DNA from: a virus
Direction: 5' to 3' (one strand)
DNA length: 56,022 bases
Virus record (IMG/VR): IMGVR_UViG_3300018005_000018
Coordinates: 1-56,022 of that record
Position 1 is the stretch's first letter. Every line of letters begins with the position of its first letter. The position numbers were made by a program, and so were the translations under genes. This document shows positions 41,825 to 49,265 of this stretch, piece by piece. The notes under the pieces are model-generated. The model was not told the origin of the DNA. It worked only from the letters and a program-made list of their open reading frames with translations, and searched no databases.

Positions 41825-42292
41825 TTAATTTATTGGTTTTATATAGTCTTTGTTGTACTTCCATGTCCTGTTATCAATCCCATGGATTCCCATTTCTCTT
41901 TCACTCCATTGGCATTTAATGAGTTTGCCTTCTTTTGTCAGGTTGGTTATTGTTCTCCGTGCAGAAGTTAGTAATATACCAGTAAATTCCTCAACTTCGG
42001 GAGGGGTGAATCTAGTTTCAGGATGTCGTGCAAAGAAATCCAAAATACGTTCTTTCTGGCTCTTTGCCCTGATCCGTGCCTTTTCAAGTCGATTATCGCT
42101 CAATGGCACGGTGTCATGAAAAATAAGTTCTCTCTGTTCTGTCATAGTATCTGATTCTATATTTTCAATAATATACAGTGTTGATAAAACCAATAATACG
42201 ACAATGATAGCCATTATTGCTGCCACGGTATCGACCATTGCCATAATACCGACGACAACTATTATTGGTACGGATTTTTTAAGTGTTTTCAT
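41825..42292 (-). CDS. Winged-helix protein with N-terminal membrane segments
   Basis: 155 aa. ATG overlaps the stop of the SSB-like gene (ATGA), so the long start is favoured. Residues 8-45 are two adjacent hydrophobic stretches (VPIIVVVGIMAMVDTVAAIM, AIIVVLLVLSTLYI). Residues 50-155 form a winged-helix look (RIRAKSQKERILDFFARHPE, RRTITNLTKEGKLIK). An internal ATG at residue 50 (MTEQREL) would give a soluble form. A membrane-anchored DNA-binding protein in a recombination operon is unusual. Confidence 0.55.
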   Translation of the reverse strand: MKTLKKSVPIIVVVGIMAMVDTVAAIMAIIVVLLVLSTLYIIENIESDTMTEQRELIFHDTVPLSDNRLEKARIRAKSQKERILDFFARHPETRFTPPEVEEFTGILLTSARRTITNLTKEGKLIKCQWSEREMGIHGIDNRTWKYNKDYIKPIN

Positions 42293-42612
42293 TTTTTTAG
42301 AATACTTAACCCAATGTTTTTATTATAATATCTAGTTATACCATCTTTTGTTGTGGAGAATCCGCTAAGTGCAAAATTAAGATCAACCCATTCGCCGTCT
42401 TTGACATCTGCTAATTGTCCCATTGTACTCATATTAAATTCAAAACTTACAGGATATGAATAAGTCCCTATAAATGCCTGTAAAACCAGTATTCTGAATG
42501 TTATTGTATTCCCCATCTTTGTAGGATGACTCTCGGGTTGACCTATAAAAAGCACCTTCCCCGAAAAAGGGAACTCATTAACTTGCCTATTTCTGCCTTC
42601 GTGGTATGCCAT
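42289..42612 (-). CDS. DUF3127-like single-strand DNA-binding protein
   Basis: 107 aa. GKVLFIGQPESHPTKMGNTI, ITFRILVLQAF, DVKDGEWVDLNFALSGFST fits the OB-fold pattern of DUF3127/SSB-like phage proteins. Encoded directly before the winged-helix and RecT-like genes; probably covers single-stranded DNA made during recombination. Confidence 0.65.
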   Translation of the reverse strand: MAYHEGRNRQVNEFPFSGKVLFIGQPESHPTKMGNTITFRILVLQAFIGTYSYPVSFEFNMSTMGQLADVKDGEWVDLNFALSGFSTTKDGITRYYNKNIGLSILKK

Positions 42613-42614
42613 AA

Positions 42615-43253
42615 TTATACTTTATTTAAAGGATGGTTTGTCTTATTATCAATAACAAAATTATTGTATGCTTCTGCTGCTTGATGCGATGTAGAATACC
42701 AACCTAATTTATATTCAATATTATTCCATTGGATTCTTGCCAGCCATGGCTTTTTAAGATTTTTCTTTTTACGAAAAATTACACCTCTATATCCAGATGT
42801 GTTGCTCGATCTGAGAAGACTATTGTTTTGACAACTAATATTAAATGTTACCCATCGACAATTATCGGGTTCGTAATTGCCATCATTATTCTCTCTGTCT
42901 AAAAGAAGTCCTGTTTCATAACCGTTCAATAAAGACCATTCATAAAACATTAAAACAGATTTCCTCCATCCCGTACAGACGGAAATGCCTCTGCCTCCAT
43001 AATTTTTATATTCTACTACACTTGGGTTATAGCACCTTTGTATCATATTCCTCCATGCTCCATAAATAGGATGTCTTGCAAGTCCATGAATAATTCTCTT
43101 TTCTGATCTCAGTTCTAATTGTTTACAACCACATGATCTTGTATGACCTGAATTGACATGTGAAACGCTTGCCTTAAAAGCTTTACCGCTTAGTTTTCTA
43201 ACAAGCTTTCTGCTCGTCAATTTGCTTTTGCAGTTCGGCGCAAAAATTAACAT
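42615..43253 (-). CDS. HNH/AP2 homing endonuclease, N-terminus replaced
   Basis: About 212 aa from the ATG at 43253 (frame open to a TTG at 43310). Intact HNH part: HPIYGAWRNMIQRCYNPSVV, LLDRENNDGNYEPDNCRWVT; C-terminal AP2-like part: TSGYRGVIFRKKKN, LGWYSTSHQAAEAYNNFVID. The usual N-terminal zinc-ribbon is cut: only its last bit SGHTRSCGCK remains, and the preceding 25-40 codons are an out-of-frame copy of the end of the repeat-protein gene. Suggests that the cassette at 43.2-45.6 kb inserted into or replaced the 5' part. Confidence 0.75.
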   Translation of the reverse strand: MLIFAPNCKSKLTSRKLVRKLSGKAFKASVSHVNSGHTRSCGCKQLELRSEKRIIHGLARHPIYGAWRNMIQRCYNPSVVEYKNYGGRGISVCTGWRKSVLMFYEWSLLNGYETGLLLDRENNDGNYEPDNCRWVTFNISCQNNSLLRSSNTSGYRGVIFRKKKNLKKPWLARIQWNNIEYKLGWYSTSHQAAEAYNNFVIDNKTNHPLNKV

Positions 43254-44076
43254 ATCCGCGGTATTCATTAACCTGCTCATCAGTATAATTTCCGCGTCTT
43301 GCAATTTCAAGGCCGCTCTTAAGCCATTCGCTTATTGTGTATTTGTGGCAACCTATGTTAATATCACCAGTTCCATACCAAATAACTGTATGTTTTGTGC
43401 CGGTGATGCAAATAGTTTTTTGTATTACAACCCCATCGCCAATCGAAGCCCTTGAGCCAATAAAAGCCCAATCGCCAATCGAAGCCCCATCGCTAATCGA
43501 AGCCCCATCGCCAATCGAAGCCCTTGAGCCAATCAAAGCCCCATCGCCAATCGAAGCCCCATCGCCAATCGAAGCCCTTGAGCCAATCAAAGCCCCATAG
43601 CCAATCGAAGCCCCATCGCCAATCGAAGCCCTTGAGCCAATCGAAGCCCCATAGCCAATCGAAGCCCCATCGCCAATCGAAGCCCCTTCGCCAATCAAAG
43701 CCCCATCGCCAATCGAAGCCCCATAGCCAATCGAAGCCCTTGAGCCAATCGAAGCCCCATAGCCAATCAAAGCCCCATCGCCAATCGAAGCCCCATCGCC
43801 AATCGAAGCCCCTGAGCCAATCGAAGCCCTTGAGCCAATCGAAGCCCCATCGCCAATCGAAGCCCCATCGCCAATCGAAGCCCTTGAGCCAATCAAAGCC
43901 CCATCGCCAATCGAAGCCCTTGAGCCAATCGAAGCCCAATCGCCAATCGAAGCCCCATCGCCAATCGAAGCCCAATCTTTAATAATAATTTTTCGCTCTG
44001 CGAGCGCTTCTTTTGCTGTTTCAAAATCAAACGATTGCCAGCCTTTGCCGTCAACCCATAAGTTTATAGTTTTCAT
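43198..44076 (-). CDS. Hexapeptide-repeat (left-handed beta-helix) protein
   Basis: 292 aa from MKTINLWVDGKGWQSFDFET. Thirty six-residue units of the type ASIGDG (residues about 34-213) give the [LIV]-G-x-x-A-x pattern of a left-handed parallel beta-helix of about 10 turns. A conserved C-terminal domain follows (ICITGTKHTVIWYGTGDINI, YTISEWLKSGLEIARRGNYT). This repeat-plus-tail layout occurs in several phages, with no function known; no acyltransferase His is evident. The frame continues upstream into an HNH remnant. Base composition is clearly more GC-rich than the operon on either side. Confidence 0.75.
   Translation of the reverse strand: MKTINLWVDGKGWQSFDFETAKEALAERKIIIKDWASIGDGASIGDWASIGSRASIGDGALIGSRASIGDGASIGDGASIGSRASIGSGASIGDGASIGDGALIGYGASIGSRASIGYGASIGDGALIGEGASIGDGASIGYGASIGSRASIGDGASIGYGALIGSRASIGDGASIGDGALIGSRASIGDGASISDGASIGDWAFIGSRASIGDGVVIQKTICITGTKHTVIWYGTGDINIGCHKYTISEWLKSGLEIARRGNYTDEQVNEYRGYVNFCAELQKQIDEQKAC
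43436..43975 (-). repeat. 30-unit 18-base tandem repeat
   Basis: Head-to-tail copies of an 18-base unit (GCCAATCGAAGCCCC plus ATC, TTGA or ATA variants on the plus strand) with no spacers. Codes the hexapeptide array; differences sit mostly at the two variable residues (DG, SR, YG, DW). Likely expands or shrinks by slippage or recombination. Confidence 0.95.
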
Positions 44077-44082
44077 CCTTTT

Positions 44083-44340
44083 TCCGTTTTGTTTAATGTT
44101 GTAATCTATTCCAAAGTGTGAGGGTTGCGCGGTGCATGCGTTCAAATTTTGCATACTCTTTGCAGTCAATCGCACACTCGCCTTTAATGTAGTCGCCAGG
44201 TCGCAGCCGGTTTTCGTGCGCCGGCAGCGGGCCATAAATCCTTCAATGTACTTGAGCCATTCAAGGGGCGTGAGGTCAGCCTTTTCGCGGTTGCAGGGCA
44301 CGCAGCTGCGCACCTTCAAAACGCCGCCAACATGGGCCGA
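44083..44340 (-). pseudogene. HNH endonuclease remnant with frameshift
   Basis: Directly after the stop at 44341 the same frame reads HVGGVLKVRSCVPCNREKAD, then LTPLEWLKYIEGF, the latter half of an HNH motif (x-x-C-x2-C-N-R-x-K). No start and no first His half are present. Further on, another frame reads protein-like sequence (YIKGECAIDCKEYAKFERMH, ending TLWNRLQH), so a frameshift seems to split it. Treated as decay. Confidence 0.45.
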
Positions 44341-45039
44341 CTAATTAAAATACCGTTTGACGTCTGCCTCAAGGTCTTCAAGCTTACGCTGGGCTTCCTT
44401 GATGTTTTTTTCAGCCTCAAGCCGCTGCTGGCCAGAGTAGCGTTCAATGGCTTCGGCTTTGAGCACTTCAAGCGGCTTGGCAACGTCACCCCAGCGGGCA
44501 AGCAGATAATGCTTGACGTCGTTTTCACAGCTGCAAGTGCTTTCACTGTATGGCTTCAAGTTATGTTCTTTTAGCCATTGGCCGCATTCAGCCACGCTTT
44601 TAAGCTTGGCGTCCCAGTGACACTTCCAAACTTCGCTCACAAGTATGAAGTCGTAGCTTATGCCAATAGCGACGGGGTCTTGCTTTTGGTCATCGTGCCA
44701 AATTTCAATCTTCTGAAAATAGCCCTCTTTAATACTCAGGGCCACAAGGTCAAGCACCTCAAGCGGTATGGGCGCACGGTTGTACTTGGCAACAAGGTCA
44801 ACCACGGGACAAAGCACCTTAAACACCCGTGTTAAGCCTTCGTTCATATAAAGGAACGGCACGGGGCTTTTTGCGGTTTCAACATTCAGCTTCTGCTGGC
44901 CTTCAAGGCCAAGCGTAGCGCAAATTTCATTCCATTTTGCGAGCGCATCGGCATCGTAAATGAGTTCGGCGGTTTCCGTGACAATGTACTTTTCAACCAC
45001 GGTCGGCCGGTTGCTGTTCATGCTGTTCAATTGTGTCAT
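44341..45039 (-). CDS. Hypothetical 232-aa protein of the GC-rich cassette
   Basis: From MTQLNSMNSNRPTVVEKYIV (an open frame upstream to 45354 is a shadow of the DnaA-like gene). Mixed alpha/beta with YDFILVSEVWKCHWDAKLKS, a Cys cluster (TCSCENDVKHYLL) and a C-terminal coiled coil (QRLEAEKNIKEAQRKLEDLE). No family recognised. Overlaps the DnaA-like gene by 47 bases. Confidence 0.5.
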   Translation of the reverse strand: MTQLNSMNSNRPTVVEKYIVTETAELIYDADALAKWNEICATLGLEGQQKLNVETAKSPVPFLYMNEGLTRVFKVLCPVVDLVAKYNRAPIPLEVLDLVALSIKEGYFQKIEIWHDDQKQDPVAIGISYDFILVSEVWKCHWDAKLKSVAECGQWLKEHNLKPYSESTCSCENDVKHYLLARWGDVAKPLEVLKAEAIERYSGQQRLEAEKNIKEAQRKLEDLEADVKRYFN

Positions 45040-45538
45040 CTTCGTTTTTGTTATTGGTTTCGTTTTCAAATTGTTTTTTCTCAATGGCCGCCAGCGGTTC
45101 ACATAGGCGGGCCTCAATGTCGGCAACCTCTTTGCGCAGCAGTGGTTCGCTTTGCATGAGTATGCGGCACTTGGTTTTTGAAAAGTGTATGTTATCCCGC
45201 TTTGGGCCAAGCGTTTTGGCAACTTCATGCTCACTGCCGAACTGTACGGCAAGGTGTGCAATAACTTGGCGGGCACGCACAAATTCCTTATACCGGCGTT
45301 TGCCCCGCACGTCTTGTAGGGGCAATTTGTAGTAATCAGCCACGGCACTTTCAATGAGTAGCAACTGATGGGCCTGCATAGTTTCGGCCTTGGCGTTAGG
45401 CTTCCATTTAAGAAATTCCGTTAGCAACTGTTCAGGGCTGTTTTCGTTGCGGTGTTCATGGTAAAACTGCGCCCAAACCACCATTTCATAGAAAGTGTAT
45501 TGGCGGCCGCGCAGGGCTTGTCGTTTGTTTTCTGTCAT
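44993..45538 (-). CDS. DnaA domain IV-like DNA-binding protein
   Basis: 181 aa. Residues about 60-140 follow the C-terminal DnaA domain: ESAVADYYKLPLQDVRGKRR, KEFVRARQVIAHLAVQFGSE, VAKTLGPKRDNIHFSKTKCR (the RDN..H segment stands for the RDHTTV-H signature). No AAA+ part. Such proteins may bind DnaA boxes and steer replication origins. Starts with ATGA overlap to a 15-codon frame (MRCYNELVRLKIMQP) that looks like a frame-shifted end of the gene upstream. Confidence 0.65.
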   Translation of the reverse strand: MTENKRQALRGRQYTFYEMVVWAQFYHEHRNENSPEQLLTEFLKWKPNAKAETMQAHQLLLIESAVADYYKLPLQDVRGKRRYKEFVRARQVIAHLAVQFGSEHEVAKTLGPKRDNIHFSKTKCRILMQSEPLLRKEVADIEARLCEPLAAIEKKQFENETNNKNEDDTIEQHEQQPADRG

Positions 45539-45565
45539 GGCTGCATAATTTTAAGTCGCACAAGT

Positions 45566-45733
45566 TCATTGTAACACCGCATTGTCGCGGGTTTCGGGCA
45601 GGCGGGTGAGTATTTCCTTCACCTGTGCCATGGTATTAAAATTAAAAGTCCCGCAAACAGAAGGCTCATCAACTACACCCGGAGGGATAATTGCATCTGC
45701 TTTTGGGACTAATATAATTTCTTTTGATTCCAT
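45566..45733 (-). CDS. 55-aa protein, possibly frame-shifted
   Basis: MESKEIILVPKADAIIPPGV, then FNTMAQVKEILTRLPETRDN. Just past its stop another frame continues CYNELVRLKIMQP and ends in coupling with the DnaA-like gene, so a one-base change may have cut the protein short. The switch from AT-rich to GC-rich DNA occurs within it (about 45640), making it a junction candidate. Confidence 0.4.
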   Translation of the reverse strand: MESKEIILVPKADAIIPPGVVDEPSVCGTFNFNTMAQVKEILTRLPETRDNAVLQ

Positions 45734-45753
45734 GATGTAGTTAATGAGCACTA

Positions 45754-45761
45754 CAAATATA
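45754..45761 (-). promoter_or_regulatory. -7 box TATATTTG before the GC-rich cassette
   Basis: Exact TAnnTTTG match on the minus strand, 21 bases before the ATG at 45733. No clear TTG box upstream. Confidence 0.4.
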
Positions 45762-45779
45762 TGTAAAATAATCCACATC

Positions 45780-46196
45780 TCATAAAGTTTTTAAAGTAAT
45801 TTCCGTGCGTGGTCTCTCTGAATAAAGTTTATATGCAGTTAATTGACAGATAAGTGCATCATCTTTGTAATAGATTTTATTGAGTGCATCCTGGACAAAT
45901 TTTGTCAAATTATCTAAGTCTGGTCTTCCTGAATGATGTTCCGGTGCGGAATCTTTTAACATATCACTGTTTTTACCGCTTCTGTAATGAGATCGGGGTC
46001 TGGACATGTAGAACACCAACTCCAAGGCAATAGGCTCGGAAATCGGTTCTTTTGGGGCTTCCTGTTGAATTATTGAGGCAAATGTTTCTTTTGACTTTGC
46101 AGACGGATCATAACTGCCAGAAAAAGTCCCTCTGGTAAAATGCCTGTGCCTTGCTTGTGCCTTTGGCTCACCCAATATTGTGCGTTTTATTTCCAT
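45780..46196 (-). CDS. rusA: RusA-family Holliday junction resolvase
   Basis: 138 aa from MEIKRTILGEPKAQARHRHF; the ATG shares a base with the stop before it. GRPDLDNLTKFVQDALNKIY then YKDDALICQLTAYKLYSERP bears the RusA acidic residues (two Asp in PDLDN, Asp-Asp of KDD) and the basic K-x-Y segment. Resolves branched DNA left by recombination and replication before packaging. Confidence 0.9.
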   Translation of the reverse strand: MEIKRTILGEPKAQARHRHFTRGTFSGSYDPSAKSKETFASIIQQEAPKEPISEPIALELVFYMSRPRSHYRSGKNSDMLKDSAPEHHSGRPDLDNLTKFVQDALNKIYYKDDALICQLTAYKLYSERPRTEITLKTL

Positions 46197-46426
46197 TACT
46201 TCTTCACCTCCGTTCCTATTATTTTCAATTGTTCTGGCAGAAAACACATCACCTCTCCTGTCTTGACATGCTGGCAAATTGCAACTGTAAAACTCACTCC
46301 TGTCTCATTGATAATGTCCATTTTCAATCCCCAATGTAACAAAAAATACAAGTCTTTCTCAATTGGCGATTCATCTTCTTTCAGTTCACCCTCTTTCTCA
46401 TATGTTACCTCTGCCAATGTTCTCAT
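46196..46426 (-). CDS. 76-aa hypothetical phage protein
   Basis: MRTLAEVTYEKEGELKEDES, then LHWGLKMDIINETGVSFTVA and CQHVKTGEVMCFLPEQLKII. Beta-rich, probably a small regulatory or accessory protein of the recombination set. Coupled to RusA. Confidence 0.5.
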   Translation of the reverse strand: MRTLAEVTYEKEGELKEDESPIEKDLYFLLHWGLKMDIINETGVSFTVAICQHVKTGEVMCFLPEQLKIIGTEVKK

Positions 46427-46550
46427 CTTTTATGTATTTCCAAATCCATCCTTGTTTTGTCGGTGTGCCTCGAAGCATTGCTTTGTATATCCCATCAGCC
46501 GTAAATCCTGTCTTTCTTGCTGCCTCTTTTTGGCTTCCAAAAGTGTTCAA
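46398..46550 (-). pseudogene. HTH fragment, probable frame-shifted tail of 46547-46741
   Basis: Frame reads NTFGSQKEAARKTGFTADGI then YKAMLRGTPTKQGWIWKYIK, a NUMOD1-like or HTH segment, from a TTG at most. It lacks an ATG. Upstream, the A7 run in the 46547-46741 gene (about 46586-46580) would, with one base added, join the two frames into one protein ending here. Either an indel in the genome or slippage at A7. Confidence 0.4.
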
Positions 46551-46741
46551 TAAATTATCTTGTGCATCATCTGACCGATTTTTTTACTTCCATGTCCAAA
46601 TTCAATATGTCTGCCTCTCTCATATCCTGCCACCCATGCCAGATCAACATATTTCCTCACTTCTCCTATGCAGTCCTCACAGACTATCCCTCCCATCCTC
46701 ATGTCCCTCACAATACGATTAACAGCAATATCTTTCTCCAT
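46547..46741 (-). CDS. 64-aa Cys-pair protein, possibly truncated by frameshift
   Basis: RMGGIVCEDCIGEVRKYVDL then AWVAGYERGRHIEFGHGSKK. One C-x2-C pair. The last 10 residues after the A7 run look non-native; see the HTH fragment. Starts 4 bases after the exonuclease stop. Confidence 0.5.
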   Translation of the reverse strand: MEKDIAVNRIVRDMRMGGIVCEDCIGEVRKYVDLAWVAGYERGRHIEFGHGSKKIGQMMHKIIY

Positions 46742-46744
46742 AGG

Positions 46745-47848
46745 TTAATAACATTCCTGATTGATCTTGACAAACTCTTTCATAAGTTGTTCTTCTGTAG
46801 GTTTCTCCTTTATGCGATTATTGAATGTACGTGATTTTGCGCCTTTGCGTTCGCTCCAATCAACTGTTCCCAGTCTGCCAAAATCAATCTGCTCAGCACC
46901 AGCTAATGTCAAGTCTTTTACTAGAATGTTCTTAATACTGTCCCTTTCATCATCAATAATACCTTTGATGCCATTAAGGACTTTATCACGCTTACACAGA
47001 TCATAAGTACGCATTGTCCCTTCGATAGAATCTCTTTCCCTGAGAAATTTCTCATTCATAAAAGATGTATATGCCTCCGTGTGATCCGGCTCAGGTTCGT
47101 ATTTCTGAATGATAGCATCGTATTTCTCCACTTCTGCTATGTTACCTGCCTTCTCTGCCTCCTGCTTCTTGGAAAACGCTTCTTTCGCGGGTAAAACACG
47201 ATTTTCCCAAAACTGCTTGCTTATGTCAATGATGCGTGTGCAAAGACCATCATCCCTTTGAACTTTCTCAACCATGAACTCATTGCCGTCTTTTAATATA
47301 GCTATCTCTGCATAATCGGTTTCTAGAATAATCATATAGACATGAACCTGTATCAGATAACTTATGGGGATTCCGTCGATCCACATTTGGCTTGACCAAT
47401 AACTAAGTGTCTTAATTTCGAGTACTGCCTCCGTTGTTAATTTCTCGCCTGTAAGAAGATTAATCCCCCCCTTAATATTCTGTATCCTGTCAAATGAACC
47501 AAATAACCACGGATAAGTCGGATTGACCACAAGTCTATTAACATTTCTGCATTGGCGAATAATCTTATTATTTTTGAAGTTTTCAATCCATCCATCATTT
47601 GTACCATCGTAAAACTCCCATAACTTGGCGATATTATCCTCCATATATCTTCCAAAGAACATCTTTGCATTGTCAATCTGTCGTGGTTCTGCCATGCCGA
47701 TTTTTTCATAGAAGGTGCGTGTCACAGTATCGTATTTATTTAATCCGAGTACCGTACTCATCTCACTTCCTCCTATTCCTGATTGACGGTATTTGAACCA
47801 TTCAGAGGTTTGCTGCGGTATATATGTTATTATAAGATCACTTTTCAT
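46745..47848 (-). CDS. YqaJ-type viral recombinase/exonuclease
   Basis: 367 aa. PQQTSEWFKYRQSGIGGSEM, FFGRYMEDNIAKLWEFYDG, WLFGSFDRIQN, LEIKTLSYWSSQMW and YLIQVHVYMIILETDYA are the ordered motifs of lambda-exonuclease-like YqaJ proteins (Glu, Asp, E-x-K site in LEIKT, Q-x-x-x-Y). C-terminal third is helical, and the family is usually shorter. Resects duplex ends for the RecT-like partner. Confidence 0.85.
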   Translation of the reverse strand: MKSDLIITYIPQQTSEWFKYRQSGIGGSEMSTVLGLNKYDTVTRTFYEKIGMAEPRQIDNAKMFFGRYMEDNIAKLWEFYDGTNDGWIENFKNNKIIRQCRNVNRLVVNPTYPWLFGSFDRIQNIKGGINLLTGEKLTTEAVLEIKTLSYWSSQMWIDGIPISYLIQVHVYMIILETDYAEIAILKDGNEFMVEKVQRDDGLCTRIIDISKQFWENRVLPAKEAFSKKQEAEKAGNIAEVEKYDAIIQKYEPEPDHTEAYTSFMNEKFLRERDSIEGTMRTYDLCKRDKVLNGIKGIIDDERDSIKNILVKDLTLAGAEQIDFGRLGTVDWSERKGAKSRTFNNRIKEKPTEEQLMKEFVKINQECY

Positions 47849-48098
47849 AACAATCTTTTTTTGGTAATATCATTATCAATTTTGGTGGCACAATTGTTAC
47901 ATATTCCTTCTGTAATATAATGGCATCCTTAAGGTCTTGTGGTAAATGATCATAATTTAATTCTTCATAAATACCTTCTTCTTTCGTTTTTTTATACCAA
48001 TAAGGCATGTGGTAATATTTATCACCTGAAGCAGTAATTACAATAGTTGAAACCATATTCAGGATTTCTTCGCGTTCTTTTGAGAATTTTATTTTCAT
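47838..48098 (-). CDS. 86-aa hypothetical protein
   Basis: KIKFSKEREEILNMVSTIVI, YYHMPYWYKKTKEEGIYEEL, PPKLIMILPKKDCYEK. No family recognised. Overlaps both neighbours and thus belongs to the replication-recombination operon. Confidence 0.5.
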   Translation of the reverse strand: MKIKFSKEREEILNMVSTIVITASGDKYYHMPYWYKKTKEEGIYEELNYDHLPQDLKDAIILQKEYVTIVPPKLIMILPKKDCYEK

Positions 48099-48520
48099 AT
48101 ATTCAATGCTTTAGGTGGCTTAATATCCAATTTTAATGGCAGTAACTCTTTGTATATATCGCCAAAGATTGCTGCAAGCATATCGGCCTGCGCATTCATC
48201 ATTTCAGCCTCCTGTTTACCATCATTACTAATGTTCGCATACCAAATGTCATACCATTTTGATAAGTTATTCACAAGTGTTTCATGCTGCTCCACAAGTT
48301 TTAATGCCTCGAAATAGAAGTCCTGATAGAATTGAAGCCATTGTGACATTATAATCAACTTGGCATTGGCTACCTTTCTCTGTTCATCATCACGCCATGG
48401 GTAGCTCTTATCCTCCATGATGACCTTTGCTTCTTTTACTTTTGTCTCTTGTGGATCGAGTACTTTTTGTTTCCACTGTTCTAGCTTATTGGCAAAAGCA
48501 TAATTGTTAACATTGCTCAT
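48095..48520 (-). CDS. 141-aa helical hypothetical protein
   Basis: From MSNVNNYAFANKLEQWKQKV; helical throughout (IIMSQWLQFYQDFYFEALKL, WYANISNDGKQEAEMMNAQA). An upstream in-frame start lies inside the GroES-like gene. No family recognised. Confidence 0.5.
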   Translation of the reverse strand: MSNVNNYAFANKLEQWKQKVLDPQETKVKEAKVIMEDKSYPWRDDEQRKVANAKLIIMSQWLQFYQDFYFEALKLVEQHETLVNNLSKWYDIWYANISNDGKQEAEMMNAQADMLAAIFGDIYKELLPLKLDIKPPKALNI

Positions 48521-48770
48521 AGTAAAATATTTTATATTCATTAGTAAAATAATGATCAACATCGTCAATGACAATAACACTGCAACTTTTTCGAGGAAAC
48601 TTAACCTTATCTCCTATTTTGATGTTCTTACAAGCCTTTCCTGCCTGTATTACAATACCTGTCTCTGCTAACATCTCTTTCGATGTTCCGGGTATTATTA
48701 ACTTTCCTGTCTTTGTTCTTTCAGGTAAGTTGTCTGGCTTAATTAAAACTGCGTTTCCTAATATTTGCAC
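48507..48770 (-). CDS. GroES-like co-chaperonin
   Basis: 87 aa. NAVLIKPDNLPERTKTGKLI then IPGTSKEMLAETGIVIQAGK and NIKIGDKVKFPRKSCSVIVI matches GroES: first strand with P, mobile loop (TKTGKLI), G-x-V turn, GDKV strand. The C-terminus (YEYKIFYYEQC-like) is family-like. Likely pairs with host GroEL for capsid folding. Confidence 0.8.
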   Translation of the reverse strand: MQILGNAVLIKPDNLPERTKTGKLIIPGTSKEMLAETGIVIQAGKACKNIKIGDKVKFPRKSCSVIVIDDVDHYFTNEYKIFYYEQC

Positions 48771-49261
48771 TACTTCTTTCCTTTCTCTTCTTTTGGTGTA
48801 TAGTTTTTATCAATGAACTCCTCAAATAGTTTAATGAAAGTCTTGCCGGCATGAACAGCCTTTTCTTCTGATTCAAAGCATAGGTGCGAACTGACATTCG
48901 TATTCGTGTTATCGTAGTTGTAATCCGCATACGAAAAACCGAACCCGGAAGAAAAATTAAAATATGGCCACCATTTTTTTTCATCGCTATTATTCCAGTC
49001 CGGGATCCATCCCTGGTTGATTGCCCTTATTACTGCTTTCAATTTCATATAGGCAATTTCATCAGAAGTATCAGAACAACTGAAAACTTCACTTGGATCA
49101 AGTTCAAGTTCTTTGCAGGCATCTTCGAAGGTTTTGATATCCCTGAAGTCTTTCTTCCGGAAGCAATCTTTACCAAATGCTTCCTCCAGCTCCGCCTTAA
49201 ACCAGTCTTCTGATTTAGGATAGAGTTTCTTTGCTTTTTCTTTGTTGATTTCCACTTTCAT
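48770..49261 (-). CDS. Conserved Bacteroidota phage protein (GW-PDW-N family)
   Basis: 163 aa. Helical N-terminus, then AVIRAINQGWIPDWNNSDEK and FSSGFGFSYADY, then SSHLCFESEEKAVHAGKTFI. The NQGW-PDW...KW-P-F...GFGFS...S.LCF.SEE.A pattern is very frequent in Bacteroidota phages and their hosts; function unknown. Stop coupled to the GroES-like ATG. Confidence 0.75.
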   Translation of the reverse strand: MKVEINKEKAKKLYPKSEDWFKAELEEAFGKDCFRKKDFRDIKTFEDACKELELDPSEVFSCSDTSDEIAYMKLKAVIRAINQGWIPDWNNSDEKKWWPYFNFSSGFGFSYADYNYDNTNTNVSSHLCFESEEKAVHAGKTFIKLFEEFIDKNYTPKEEKGKK

Positions 49262-49265
49262 GAAA

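Noticed and set aside
43436-43975. CRISPR-like array
   Set aside because: Copies are contiguous, 18 bases, without spacers and in coding phase; no cas genes.
43493-43982. Repeat frames rich in Gln-Ser-Lys-Pro-His (plus) and Gly-Phe-Asp-Trp (minus)
   Set aside because: Shadows of the 18-base repeat; without domains or starts outside it.
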